DNA of 64,000 nucleotides, taken from assembly GCF_021018895.1 (NCBI RefSeq), contig NC_079387.1, positions 1,157,083 through 1,221,082 on the forward strand, written 5' to 3'. Positions 12,401-23,874 of the stretch are shown piece after piece. The DNA comes from Seriola aureovittata (lineage: Eukaryota; Chordata; Actinopteri; Carangiformes; Carangidae). Position numbers and translations under genes: made by a program. The notes below the pieces were generated by a model. The model searched no databases and was not told the DNA's origin. It worked only from the letters and a program-made list of their open reading frames with translations. Each line of letters begins with the position of its first letter. The first letter of the stretch is position 1.

Positions 12401-14227
12401 GGCACACACAAGGAAGTAAAGTGATCACTTTCAAATCAAGTGAGCAAAGCAGCCGGTCACATGTTGCTAATGTTGTTTCCAGTGAATGCACAATGGCAGT
12501 GTTTAATTTGAGACAACACTACCCTGTCGAAATTCACACCCACTATGCAAGTAAGTATCCTGTGCACACGGTGTACTACATGTGAGTGTACTGACTTAAG
12601 TATCTGAGTTGAGGCTCAGCAATTGTCTGGATTTCCAATCTGTGAAAGCTGAATTCTATAAAACACCACTGCAATCCAACCTGACACGGCTGGAAATGCA
12701 TGAAATGAGAATGATGTTGTAAAATGCAAATATAGCACAGTCTGTGTCTCCCAGCAGAAAAGGGGATTAACTTGAGGACACATGAGGACGCAGTTTCCCC
12801 ACTCATGACAAAAAATTTTGTGTTTCATTTATTTACCAACAAGCAAAATCGGCATTAAAATACACCAACCGCTTCAGTGCTGCATGAGAGGAGACTGGTG
12901 CATTGTGCTGTTGTCACTCTTTCATGCTGACGGAATGTCATCTTTACATAATTTGTGCTAATTGCATTTTTTATGAGCTCATGTTGCTCTGCTTTCTCTA
13001 CCAATGTGCCCTGAAACACGGCACTTAAAAACCAGTTGCATCATCGCTCCAGGCAGTGATGGATCTGAGACCATGTAACTGCTGTGCAGGCACTTTCTTT
13101 GTCCTTGTGAAAGCTTAAATGCCCTTTAAACCTCATTGTGTGATGTTGAACACATCAGCTACATGGATGTCAGTGAGAGAAAAAGGTAAATGCCTTCTTT
13201 TCTTCACCCTGAGGAGAAAGAAACATCTGGAGATGAGGTGTTATGGCCTCCACAATGCCGTTTTGATGTGTTAATCCTATTCTCAGCAGCGCTCTCTCCA
13301 CAGGCAGCTTATGTACATTTCCTCGATTAACACCTCCTTCCTATTTTGGGAGCTCAGGGAGTCATTTCACGGTAACCACATTTGCTTAATTACATAAGAG
13401 AGACAAAAAGAAACAGAGAGAAAGATGAGTCTGGGTGCTGTGAGGCAGACTGCTGAGCTACTCTTTAGGTTGGAGACGATGCTCTGACTCGACTCCAAAT
13501 GCAATTAATGCTGGCCAAGTGCCGCGGGCACTCCAGGCGGATGAGGAGGATTGTTGTCGAGGACGAAGCTGGTGTTCTGGCGCCTGATGGTTCAACCTGC
13601 AACCCTTCAATAACCAGATTTTAATGTGAAGAATACCGCCTCAGCTGCTGGGGCTCATTGTGACTTATTCTGTTAAGAAGTGGTATAATTTACCCCTCAA
13701 CCTGCCTCGTCCACTTCTGTTTCAGGCGGTGATTTCCTTTATTTCCCACGACGACCTGATCCCCACTCTCAAATGTGTATCTGCAATGGATTCTGGTCTA
13801 TTTGCCGCATACAGAAACTGATCTCTACATCTCTTCCTATGCCAAATTTCTGGTTTATAAACCGTCCATCCATGAAAATGGTTTTAAGACTCATAATAGA
13901 CTGAATGTCTCCTGAAGATGAATATTTTCACAGCGGAGCAGAGGTGAAAGTCCAAAGTCAGATAACTTTACAGCAGGAAGAAGAGGAAACAAAAAAAAAA
14001 AGTTCAATCTACACCTGAAACATTACATTAAACAACACATAAAGACGGCCAAGGTATTCATTATTAAAAGATCACAGGGTTTTTGGACAAATATTCAAAA
14101 ATGACTCCTGTACAACAAACTAGAGTGAAAGTAGTAAGCTGCTTGTGCTCTCTCTATCAGCCGGCTCCATGCTCAGAGCGGCAGCCAGTCAGAAAGACGA
14201 CTGGGCTTCTCAAATACATTATCTGTC
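9481..14227. other. intergenic, no gene seen
   Basis: A long stretch of mostly unique sequence. A 119-codon open frame at 9766-10125 (+) has no recognisable domain or splice context. A purine-rich tract lies at about 11268-11362. The 12890-13150 and 13240-13640 parts look like possible conserved non-coding sequence (moderate GC, repeat-free, TTAATTA/TTAATC cores), but no evidence beyond composition is available. Confidence 0.45.
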
Positions 14228-14395
14228 TGCAGGAACACACACACACACACACACACACAAAGTACATACTGCATTCAGTCCGCCTTTTCCTGGAAGGATT
14301 TGCACACACACATGCACACACATTACATTTAATAATGCATTCACCCTCCCCTTTGCTTGGTCTGTCTCGCTCACACAGACACACACATTTTCTTT
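14228..14395. repeat. CA-rich microsatellite cluster
   Basis: A (CA)13 tract at 14236-14261 is followed by shorter CA-rich patches at about 14301-14322 and 14373-14390. The 189-codon frame spanning this area is a microsatellite artefact. Confidence 0.85.
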
Positions 14396-14679
14396 TTAAA
14401 AATCTTTATAAAGTTGCAGTAAAAACTTGTATATTGTGCCTCAAGAAGCTGCTGATCATCTCAGTTCACAGTAGAGGTTCTTATGTGGCAAGTAAAGCTC
14501 AGAATAAACTTCAAGTAATAGAAAGTGATAGAGAGCAAAAACAGTTAGCTGCAAAAAGTTTAAAATTCAATTTTTGTTCCATGTTTTTCCTTTGTTTGCT
14601 TGTTTTAAATGAGATTATTCCCTCGGTTTTAATATTCATGATAAATAGATAGACAGATTTCTGAATTATTTCAAATAAA

Positions 14680-14680
14680 A

Positions 14681-14723
<43 letters not shown>
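14680..14723. repeat. (CA)n microsatellite
   Basis: A CA array with one TATA interruption near its left end. Its inverse partner is the TG array at 14832-14889, about 108 bp away. Confidence 0.93.
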
Positions 14724-14725
<2 letters not shown>

Positions 14726-14831
14726 GACACACTACCCCCAGGTGGTTTCCTGGTGTCTCAGCAGCCGTGTTCATCACTCTGCCAGGCTCCAACACACTCT
14801 CCACTTCATCACTGTCAGCACAGGAGTCCGT

Positions 14832-14840
14832 TGTGTGTGT

Positions 14841-14889
<49 letters not shown>
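14832..14889. repeat. (TG)n microsatellite
   Basis: A TG array of about 29 units with one TCTG interruption. It is complementary to the CA array upstream. Confidence 0.95.
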
Positions 14890-14891
<2 letters not shown>

Positions 14892-15299
14892 CGCATTTGC
14901 ACTTCTGTACTCAGGGTGTATCCACTAATGCATATGGGAGCCTGATTTTCTAAGTATTTGCATATCTGTATGTGTGCACATTTCAAACACACACGCACAG
15001 ACACACCCCTGCCCATTTGATGCAAACACTGACATTAATTTCAATTACACTTGCTTTCTTTTCATGATGCCAAGAAGGAAAGAAATGAAAACAACAACAA
15101 CAAAAAGAATGAAAACACAGCCGGAGTTTCTCCTCCAAACTCCACTGAGGGAGGCAAATCCCTCCACACTCGTCCAGTGCCTGACTCTTTCTATTTTAAG
15201 TCGACTTTCAGTTGTTAATTTGGATTGATCACAGTGGCGTACATGTTGCAGCCGCCATAATAATGAACACTCTGGGAGAGGGAGAGCTGAAGCATTATT
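14890..15299. other. intergenic, no gene seen
   Basis: Unique sequence with a small (CAA)n/(AAC)n patch near 15090-15102. No exon or RNA gene is recognisable. Confidence 0.5.
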
Positions 15300-15510
15300 A
15301 ATGAGACACTTAAAGGTGAAAGAACAAGAGGAGGAGAGAGAGTGGAAAAGAGGCAGAGAAATTAAGAGTGAGGAGGGGAGCAGGAGAGTTTGATATTTGA
15401 GGAAAGAAGAGGGAAAGCGGAAAGAAGGGTTGTGCAAAACAAAAGCAAAAGAGGGAGGAAAGAACGAGGAAAAGGGAGGAAACAGAAGATGTGAGGGAGG
15501 AAATTAAAGG
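15300..15510. repeat. purine-rich (GA) low-complexity tract
   Basis: About 200 bp made almost entirely of A and G on the + strand, with GAGGA, GGAAA and AAAG motifs. The open frames it creates on the minus strand (Ser/Leu/Phe-rich) are compositional artefacts. Confidence 0.85.
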
Positions 15511-17532
15511 CGCCATTAGTTTCACCATCATGCAATGCAGAGTTCCCACTCTTGCTGATGACACATTTGTTATTCAAATTTCAACTGAGGGTGCAAAATA
15601 TAAAAGTGAGGGTGCAATCTGACAAGGAGGCATGGGAAACAGGGAAGTACATATACACAGGGATGGCTATGAGGATAATCAGGGGCAGGTGAGTGATTGG
15701 CAACAGGTGTGGCTGATGAAGAGCGGGAAACACACAAGGACAGGAAACTGCAACGACAAGAGAGGTGAGTTCTACAAAATACAACAGGAAGTATATGTAA
15801 CACAAGACCGAATGTTACACCAGATTAGATTTGACTGTCATTAAATGATAATTCATGGTCCTCAGATGATGATGATGGAAGCTTGCGTACTTGATTGACA
15901 TCTTGCCCATCTTTAAACTCCACAGAGAGAGGAGGGAAGATGCTGGAAAATGATCCCTTCCAAAAATGTCCAACTGATGTCACAGATGCTAAAACCATGT
16001 CAGCTATACTGTAACTCCATGATCACAGGCCTGATAGTTGTTTCTCAGTCTGAATTCTCCTAATACTGCTGCCATAACAAGCATGCTCTGCTGCATCTAT
16101 TGATTTACATACAGAGAAGAGAGACAAAAATAGTACAAGGCTTAAAATGTTCAAGGAAGTCTAACGGAGAGAGAGACAGGTGAGAGGGATGAGAGAGACG
16201 AAGGAAGTGAGAGGAAGACAAAAGATGGAGGGGGCAAGAAAAGAAAAATTGACAGGGAGAAAATGAGGAGGGGAAAGTAAGAAAATGTATTTGATAATGT
16301 GAGATAAAACAACAATAAAACAAAAATAGGAAAAAAAGGCAGAAAAGAACAACACAATGTCATTTAGTAGATTGTTTTTTTTTTCATGACTAGGTGATGA
16401 GATAATACCTCACTTTTAATGTTGTAGTGTAAGATTTAATGTTTTTTAACAGCTCAAAGCTGAGGTTCTCCTTTATTGACTTTTTTTGTGTCCTGTCAAA
16501 ACTTGATATTTTGGAGATTTAAGGCTCAGCCAGCAGCAGCAATGCAGCGCTATGAAAAAGAGACAGAAACAGAGCTAGAAAAGAAAGGGATGATTTCTGA
16601 TGCTGTTTCTAACAACTTCTAACAGCTGACGCACGGCTATGTCCTGAGAGGCTGGAGACAAAATAGTATTAATAAAAGTGATCCCCATGGAGCTGCAGAT
16701 GTGTCTGCTATAGGAAGACGAAATTGATTATCACTGCAACACCTTCCAAAACTCTGAGGTTTGTGTTATTGCTGCTGAACAAAAAAAAATCTACAGACAA
16801 GCTGGAGTAGAAGAATCGATTTCCCTTTGAGGAGCATGTATTGGTGGAATTGCTTCCCTCCTCGAGCCAAAAGTTTATCCTCGGGAAGATGAAGATTGCT
16901 TCTGAAGACTTCAGGGTTTTGTTCAAAGGTTCTTTGCAGAGCCCAGAGGTTCATAGGAGAGCATGAAGGAGTTCCCCAAGGAACCGTCTCAGGATCCTCA
17001 ACAAGTTCTGAAGGATCTTTGAAGAACAGCCTTCACTCTGTAGGTAACGTTCAAATCCTTGTAGAAAAATTTTAAGTTTCTGGGGAAAAAAGTGTTAATG
17101 CTAAACTAAAGCTGAATTTATATTCAGCAAATGGAAAAAAAAGTTGAAAGACATGAATGAGGTCATGGAACATGGACCAGATTATCTAAGCATCCAGCAT
17201 TAATTTCTTCAATAATTTTCCTCAACCTATTGTCAAATGAGTAACTTTTTTTTATTTACCGTAAATGTAAAAAAAAAATTCAATAACGTTTCGCCTTTTT
17301 GCCACAATCACAGCACCCATTCTTGCTTTCCTATAAATACAAAAAAGTATTAAAGATTTTTAAAAAAGTTCCACTGGCCAACACCACATGATACATTTTG
17401 TAATCTAAGCAAGACCTGTTGTACCAGAGTCAGGTTTTTACAGGTATTAAATATCAGATTGTTAAAGGCTGATAAACTTTCACTGTGTGTTTTTGACACT
17501 ATGAGCAACACAAGTGTGCTTTAATTTTTAAT
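15511..17532. other. intergenic with a second purine-rich tract
   Basis: A second purine-rich tract lies at 16155-16345 (GAGAGA, GGAAGT and AAAGAAAA motifs). The remainder is AT-rich unique sequence with several A/T homopolymer runs. No gene is recognisable. Confidence 0.5.
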
Positions 17533-17852
17533 TTTTGTATTAGGAGTGGCTGAGGTCAGTGAGGGCATCCTTAAAACTTCCCGAAATGAACCTGAAGTGT
17601 CGTTTTTTTAAGAACACATGCATTAAGTTCTCTAAATCTCATTAAATGTTTTAAGTTATGAATTCTATATTTAAAGTCATCACTTCTATTTTCAGTTTAA
17701 CCCAGTTGAATTAAAATAGAAAAAAGAGATTTGCAGTCCATTCTGAATATACAGTAAGACACAACACGACAGCTGAGATTACCATCGCTGGAGACAGCAA
17801 AGACAAAAGTGAGTCTACACTGTGTCCATGCACTACACACACACACACACAC
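17533..17852 (-). repeat. dispersed repeat, copy B of an inverted pair
   Basis: The reverse complement of copy A at 5275-5637. It starts at TTTGTATTAGGAGTGGCTGA and ends at GTCCATGCACTACACACACA, with a (CA)n tail that corresponds to the (TG)n at the other copy. The two copies lie about 12 kb apart in opposite orientation. Confidence 0.8.
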
Positions 17853-18322
17853 CTGTCAGTACCTCACCTGATCCAGCAATAAAAATAGTATCTCGAGGGA
17901 GCAGCAGTCGCATCCTGAACACCAGCAGCTATATATAATACACATCAGTGGCATCAGGCTACAAGTGTACAACAACTTCATTTTGGTTGTGTCATTGTTT
18001 TTATTATCATTACATTATCTAGGAATGTACCCTCAATAATAGGCGTGCCACTGTCCGTGAATCAAGCTTACTTTATCTTTAAATCATGCTGCCCCCACTA
18101 TAGGCACCTAAGGCCCCCATGGTCCCCAACACATTGGCGAGTGAATGCTGGTGGTCTGTAGTCAGCGGAGGGAGGGTGTCTTCTTTAAAAGGCAGAGAAG
18201 AGAAAGATCTGTGGGAGCCTTAAAGCCCTAAAGGCAGGCTGGTGCCGCTTATCATCTACCCAAGTCAGAGGGAGCAAAAGCCTCCTGCAGAACCAACGCA
18301 CTGTACAGCAACTACTGTAGAG
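17853..18322. other. intergenic, no gene seen
   Basis: Unique sequence with a short AT patch (TATATATAATA near 17930). No exon is recognised. Confidence 0.5.
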
Positions 18323-18358
18323 AAGCAGGATGGATGGATGGACGGATGCATGGATGGA
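18323..18358. repeat. (GGAT)n tail, possible end of a truncated LINE
   Basis: The motif AGAGAAGCAGGATGGATGGATGG followed by diverged GGAC/GGATGC units resembles the (GGAT)n 3' tails of fish RTE/Rex3-type LINEs. The preceding ~100 bp did not look convincingly like the element, so this may simply be a short tetranucleotide repeat. Confidence 0.45.
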
Positions 18359-20089
18359 CAATTTATTTGAACAGATGCAAAACAATAAAGTTAAACAATT
18401 TTACATTTTCACATAATGCTGTATTCAACATTTTCTACACGGGCGAGCGCATACCTGTTCTCCACTCCCTGTTGTGCTGCTGAAGTCCCTGTTTGTATGT
18501 GCTGTCTATTTGGCTAGCTGTTTTTTCTCACCCACTGTCTTTGCCTCCAGCTGCTTTCATGTTTGGTAATCCTCTTGGAAAGATGCTTGAGATCCTGAAA
18601 GCCCTGGAGACTGGAGGCAAAAAAGCACCTCCTTTGACGAGCTAGCAGTTAACCATTTTTTTCCTGGAGAGCCACTCCACTTGAAAAGCCACAATTACTT
18701 TTTACCATTTAAATTAAATGCCTTTTTGAATAATTAACCTTTTCCATTTTGGGATTCCAGTTCATTATGTGGCGGTTCGTCAGAGCACAATATTGTAATT
18801 TAATTCCCAGCGCCCACAACTTTCCTTCTTGATCACTTTAAAGCTAGTATTGCTGCAGTGTTTTTAATTAACACATCATCTGTTGAAAGCACAAAAACTG
18901 TCACATTCACTGTGGCTGGAAGCGCTGTTGAAAAACATTGATCAGCATGTGTGCTGGCACCTGTCCTGTTGAAATCTGCTCAGACCGGAGCCGGCACACT
19001 GGAGGTTTTACACAATGTGTGTGCTTGCATGCACTGAAAAAGGTGTCACAGTACGGAAAGTGCAACTATGTGCTAAAAGTCACAGATTTCAGCTATGACT
19101 GTGGGCAGAGTGGAATAAAAAAATGTTTTCATTAGCAAAAATGTAATTGTACCACCAAGACAGTTATGGTTCATACAAGCTGAATTTTTTGGCAGTATCT
19201 GCTTCACTAGAGAGTCACACATTCTGGACTAACTGTGAGCTGAACAAGACATTTAAAAGTTAAACGTTTGGTGATCATTATTCTGATTACATAATTTGTT
19301 TTGTAAGTTGTTGAAATGTTGGATTTTGTGGATCTGCTTTCTGCATCCTATTATTTTTTAAATCACGTCTTACACCCAGAAAACAACTTTACAGCAGCTG
19401 CCGGGCCACTGTGAAAACACACACTTACAATAGCATAAGCATGCACTTGCACGCAGATGCTTTTAAAGCTAACAGGCCAGAGCAGAGCGTTCCCTGTGAG
19501 GTCAGACACATAACATGAGGCTGAGGCTGAGCAACCCTGGGAGAACGATAACCAGCAGTGAACTGATCTTATTGTGTGAGTGTATACACGCACCAACGCA
19601 CTAGAAAATGGCTTTAGTAAATTACAAAACTGTCAGTGTAATTGCTGGCTGGATTATGTTCTGTCTTGTTTTTGATTGAATGAGGTGCTACATTAATAGC
19701 AGAGGACTCACCAGGAAGTGATTGAGGTGGATGGCAGGCATACAAAATGCACCGCTGAGAATGAGGCTAGGGAAAGATCATGGTTTTGGTTAGATGTAAA
19801 TAAGCACCCATTTTTCTGTATTAAACCAGACCAGGATCTTCCCCTCAAAACACAATCTGGTAGCAGCTACATTTCCTTCACATTGTATTTGTATATAAAA
19901 GTTATGTCTAGGAGACATGGGTTGTAGAGCTCCATTAAAAACACATCACTGGGGGCATTCCCTTCATTACCATGAATACTCTCACTGTAGTTTATTTTGA
20001 CTCAATCCCACATAGACCGTCCTGCTGCCCCAAATATTTACTAGAGCACCAACGGTGGATTAATCTGCCACACAAAATAGTCCCCAACA
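18359..20089. other. intergenic, candidate conserved non-coding stretch
   Basis: No gene is recognisable. The part at 18440-18870 is repeat-free with TTTAAATTAAAT, AATAATTAACC and GTAATTTAATTCCC cores, a composition typical of vertebrate developmental enhancers. This is an impression, not a demonstration. The rest is ordinary AT-rich sequence. Confidence 0.4.
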
Positions 20090-20117
20090 AATATATATAA
20101 TATATATATAATATATT
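20090..20117. repeat. (AT)n tract with near-palindromic symmetry
   Basis: AAATATATATAATATATA-type sequence flanked by CAA and TTTG, so the tract is nearly self-complementary. Confidence 0.8.
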
Positions 20118-20469
20118 TGGAGTTTGCTAAAAACTGCAGTGACCAGTAGGAAATTACTGAACCTTTTTCTTGACTGGTTTTTAAAGATTTAAATCTTCAG
20201 TAGGAGCCAGGAGGCTTGACAAAGCCACAGGTAGGGAAGGGGATGTCAGAACTCACTGAAAGATGGACTAGCAGTTCACAATACCAAAGATATAAAATAT
20301 TACCAGCTTTATCCTTTAAAGGAAGAGAGAAAAATGAAGGCAGTGAAAGGGAGAAAGGAGTGCACTCAGACAAGCTTTAAAAAAAGAAACTGTAATGGAG
20401 TCAGAGGTCTGCATCAGCTTGTTTTGTTGGCTGACAAAAGCTGACAAATCCTGAATTTCTGATGGCCAT

Positions 20470-20538
20470 GGAGTACAGCTCCCAATGTTTAATTGAATAC
20501 AACAGTTGTAGTCAATCAAATTTTGGGAGCTGTACTCC
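20470..20538. repeat. 69-bp near-perfect palindrome (hairpin)
   Basis: The left arm begins GGAGTACAGCTCCCAA and the right arm ends TTGGGAGCTGTACTCC, its exact complement. By hand alignment 31 of 34 positions pair, counting one G-U, and the centre is TACAACAGTTGTA. An arm-to-arm spacer of one base is too tight for a normal pre-miRNA loop. A palindromic MITE remnant is the more likely explanation. It lies in intergenic DNA about 19 kb upstream of acvr2a. Confidence 0.85.
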
Positions 20539-22289
20539 AGTGTGCGGATATTGTTTCACTTTTTACCACAATATGCAGCTGTATCCGGCCCCTGGCCTTA
20601 AAACAGGTGGAGGTGCACACAACTATTCTGCCGATGGACGATCAAAACCCACAGTCTTTGCTGAATCTCAGTAAATACAGTATATGGATTTGCAGTTTCA
20701 ACACACTCCACCAGTTTTACAGCAGTCAACCATGCTGATGGTTTTGTGAATGGTCTCCACAGATGAAGAAAATAAGATACACATGCAATAGGTCTGCATC
20801 TCGAAAGCGACACAGAAGGAGATGAAGCTAAAAATTGAAGGAAAAAGAAGTAATTAGGAGAAAGAGTGAGGATGAAAGATAGAAGACAGAGAGAAAATGG
20901 GTCTGAAAGAAGGAAAAACGAGACAGGTTTGCAAAGGAGAAATGAGATAGAAGCCTGGCTCCATCAACAAAAGAAGAAAAATGAGCTCGATGAAAGTAGC
21001 AGAAATGTGAGAGACAGACACGTCCATGAAGAAAGAGCAATAATCAAAGGAGAGAGCAAGAAGAGGGCAGAGAGGTCTGCGTTTTTTACAACAAGAAAAA
21101 GGAAAATAAGATTGAAAGAGCAGCAAAAAATAAGAGATAAAAGGAAGTCTGGATTCATAAATTATTCACAACGCACAAAGCTTTATCCTTGACTGTCTTT
21201 TTCGTTATTTAGTCTAAGATATTAAGACTCTTCTCAGACTGAAACCTAAGTGACCGAACTACAGCCTACTGACCTCTGGAAGATTTGAACAGTGACAAAT
21301 ACATTTTAATAGCGACAGGCTTTGATAAGTAAAAGCACAGCAGGAAAATTATATGGCCAAAGGCTCTCTGAGGTCTGTAGCATCTCCTTCCATTTTTATT
21401 GCTTCACATTTCGCTACCAAGAAACATGATAGAGAAAGGAAATCTGTATAGAGCGGTTGGCTCCTCTCGGCCCCATGGCGAGCGTCAAGCTAGCTACCTC
21501 CCCAGGCACCGAGAAAATCAGCAAAATCAACTTCTAAAGATGAAAGGCTGGTCTATTTTAAATAGATAAATAGTTAAATGATCAATTATCTAAATAAAAA
21601 AAAAAAGAAAGAGTGAGCAGTGCAGGGTGATACTACAAATACTGGTGTCTCAGCTCTGGAAGCTCGACACCTGTGTTAACAACTAACAGCTTTGTGTTAT
21701 GTACGCTAGATATTCCCACAACGTGTGATTCAACTAGAACAAGCATTTTTATGTTAATTTGACTTTAAAATTCCAATATATAATGTCGTTTGTATAAAAT
21801 CTCTAAGTTATGACACATAATTTTGTTTGTGTTTCAAAAACATAGAAATAAACATTCAGCATTTTATGTCATAAGTTGAAAGAAGTGCTGTAGCTTCTGG
21901 GTTTTCAAGGCTGACTGGTACATCTCAACAGCGAAGATGCAATCAAGTTACATTATGTAAAATGTAGGATCCACCATGTTAGACTCTGGCCTACACTACA
22001 GACTAAGTCAGGCTTCTGTTCCATCATCTGCTTGGCAGGAGGGTGCATAACTTTTCTTCTTTTCAACCCACAGATGAACCACATGCACACTACACTAGCA
22101 TTACAACCATAGTCAACTTATCTCGATGTTGAATGTCTCTACCTGCGACAGACTGTAAACAAGTGAGGTCACAGTACGATTTAATGCAAGACAAGGAACA
22201 ATTCCTGTATGATCAGCTTGTTTTCGTGCTTCCTGGCTGCTTGTTCTAGTCCTTTCTGGCTGTGAGGACCAAGAGTCCAGGGCAGAGCC
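20539..22289. other. intergenic with a purine-rich tract
   Basis: A purine-rich tract of about 320 bp (20825-21150; GAAAGA, GAGAGA and AAGAAAAA motifs) creates a highly charged 108-codon frame that is a compositional artefact. The rest is unique AT-rich sequence with no recognisable exon. Confidence 0.5.
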
Positions 22290-22412
22290 AGGACCTGCTG
22301 GAGGGATTACAACTCCCAGCTGGCCTGGGAGTGAGCCGTTATCGCAGAGCAGGAGGTGGAGGAAGTTAGTCATTTGGCCAAGAGAATGGATGGATGGGAG
22401 GATGGATGGATA
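22290..22412 (+). mobile_element. truncated Rex3/RTE-like LINE 3' end
   Basis: The segment CCTGCTGGAGGGATTACAAC followed by CTCCCAGCTGGCCTGGGAG, GAGGTGGAGGAAGT and a terminal GGATGGATGGGAGGATGGAT tail matches, from memory, the 3' end of fish RTE-class (Rex3) retrotransposons. Those end in (GGAT)n after a conserved CTGGCCTGGGA block. Only about 120 bp remain, so it is a dead 5'-truncated insertion. Confidence 0.7.
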
Positions 22413-23828
22413 GTTTGAATCTTTAAACAGGTTCAAGGTTTGTTGTAAGGTGTTCTGGGATATTGCCAGCTGAAAAAGTTTAAATAAGGTGAACAAAATA
22501 AATGAAACTCACTTATACTGCAAGAAAAAAGCTCCATTGGAACATCACACACTAATGATATATGATGACAAAGAGATAGTACGTGAAGCTTGTGCTAAAT
22601 GTGCCTCAAAACTGCCTCTCTTTAATCTCCTGTGCAGGAAGATATAAACCAAACATCTAAACAGGAAAACTAATTACCTATTACACTGGTGACAAGTGTA
22701 TTTTCAGTCTTATTAGTAGATACTGTTTCCTCGCCTGAGCATGAAGATTTTATATTAAAAAGATTACAGAAATGCACCGACAATAATCCAACAATCACAG
22801 GACATTCAAAGAAAATAATTATCCCTTAAGAGGAGTGAAGGAGAAATCGATAAAGCAACATGAAAGCAATCTTGCATGAGCGAAGCCATGTGAAAAAAGG
22901 CTGCGCCGAGAAAACAGGAAGAAAGGGAACTGAAGTACATTATGTAATATCACCACATATGATTCATGGAGTATTTCTGTCAGCTCTTGGATTTCTGTTC
23001 TCTGCTTTATATTCTGCAGAACACATCCTTCGCATTTTTCAGTCCTCATCCTTGAAGTGGATACGGATGGATGCCGAGGCCTTCCACTGACAGACCTGCA
23101 TGAAAACTGAACAGCAAATTAATACAAAATTATTTATTTGTCTTGGCTTTGCAGCAAGACCAGTTATATATGCATATACTTTTAATACATCGTTAAAAGC
23201 TACATTTATCAATAGGTGACAGATGAATATTGACAGATTGAAAGCTATTCTTAGCATTCCTGCAAGACAAATAAAATCCATCAGTCATAATTTCTGGGAA
23301 ATTAATGGCAACTGTTATTGATACTTTTGTGCTATTACCCACAAATATCTATTATGTTAATGGTACTTTGTTTTTAATGTCATGTCTTTAGTGTTTTATT
23401 GATTGTGTGAGTCGTTTGCATTTGGTTTTAGAAGGTAGTCGTGCCAAGAAGAGGCAACTACTACTGAAAAATGACCAACAAGATCAAAACATTAAAGAAT
23501 AATAAGTCATTTTGATTTAACTTAAACTGGTAGGTGGATGGATGTGAGGATGACAACCTTTTCAGGCAACAGCATGCATGATAGAGAAGTTTACACATGC
23601 AAACACATTACTATCACTAATATTTTCAGGAGGTTTCAAGTCCCAGAGCTTTCACACCTCCACACAAGATGGCCAGCCTCGTAGGAAGGACAAGGAGGAG
23701 GAAGAGGAAGCTGCACTCTTCCTCCTTTCGATAGCGCCGAGGCGAGGAGCAGATGGTGCAGGAGATTGGAAACATCGTCTGGAGTCGGCCAACCTCGGGC
23801 TAATGGCAAGCTGTGCTGGCAGCGACGT
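22413..23828. other. intergenic, no gene seen
   Basis: AT-rich unique sequence. The 23130-23330 part is very AT-rich with TATATATGCATATAC and other homeodomain/POU-like cores. No exon is recognised. Confidence 0.5.
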
Positions 23829-23874
23829 ATGTGTGTGTGTGTGTGTGTGTGCGTGTGTGTGTGTGTGTGTGTGT
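23829..23874. repeat. (TG)n microsatellite
   Basis: About 23 TG units with one CG interruption. Confidence 0.95.

Noticed and set aside
22300..22330. ZNF143-like motif (TTACAACTCCCAGC) suggesting a promoter
   Set aside because: It lies inside the conserved 3' block of a truncated Rex3/RTE-like LINE that ends in a GGAT tail, which explains the sequence better.
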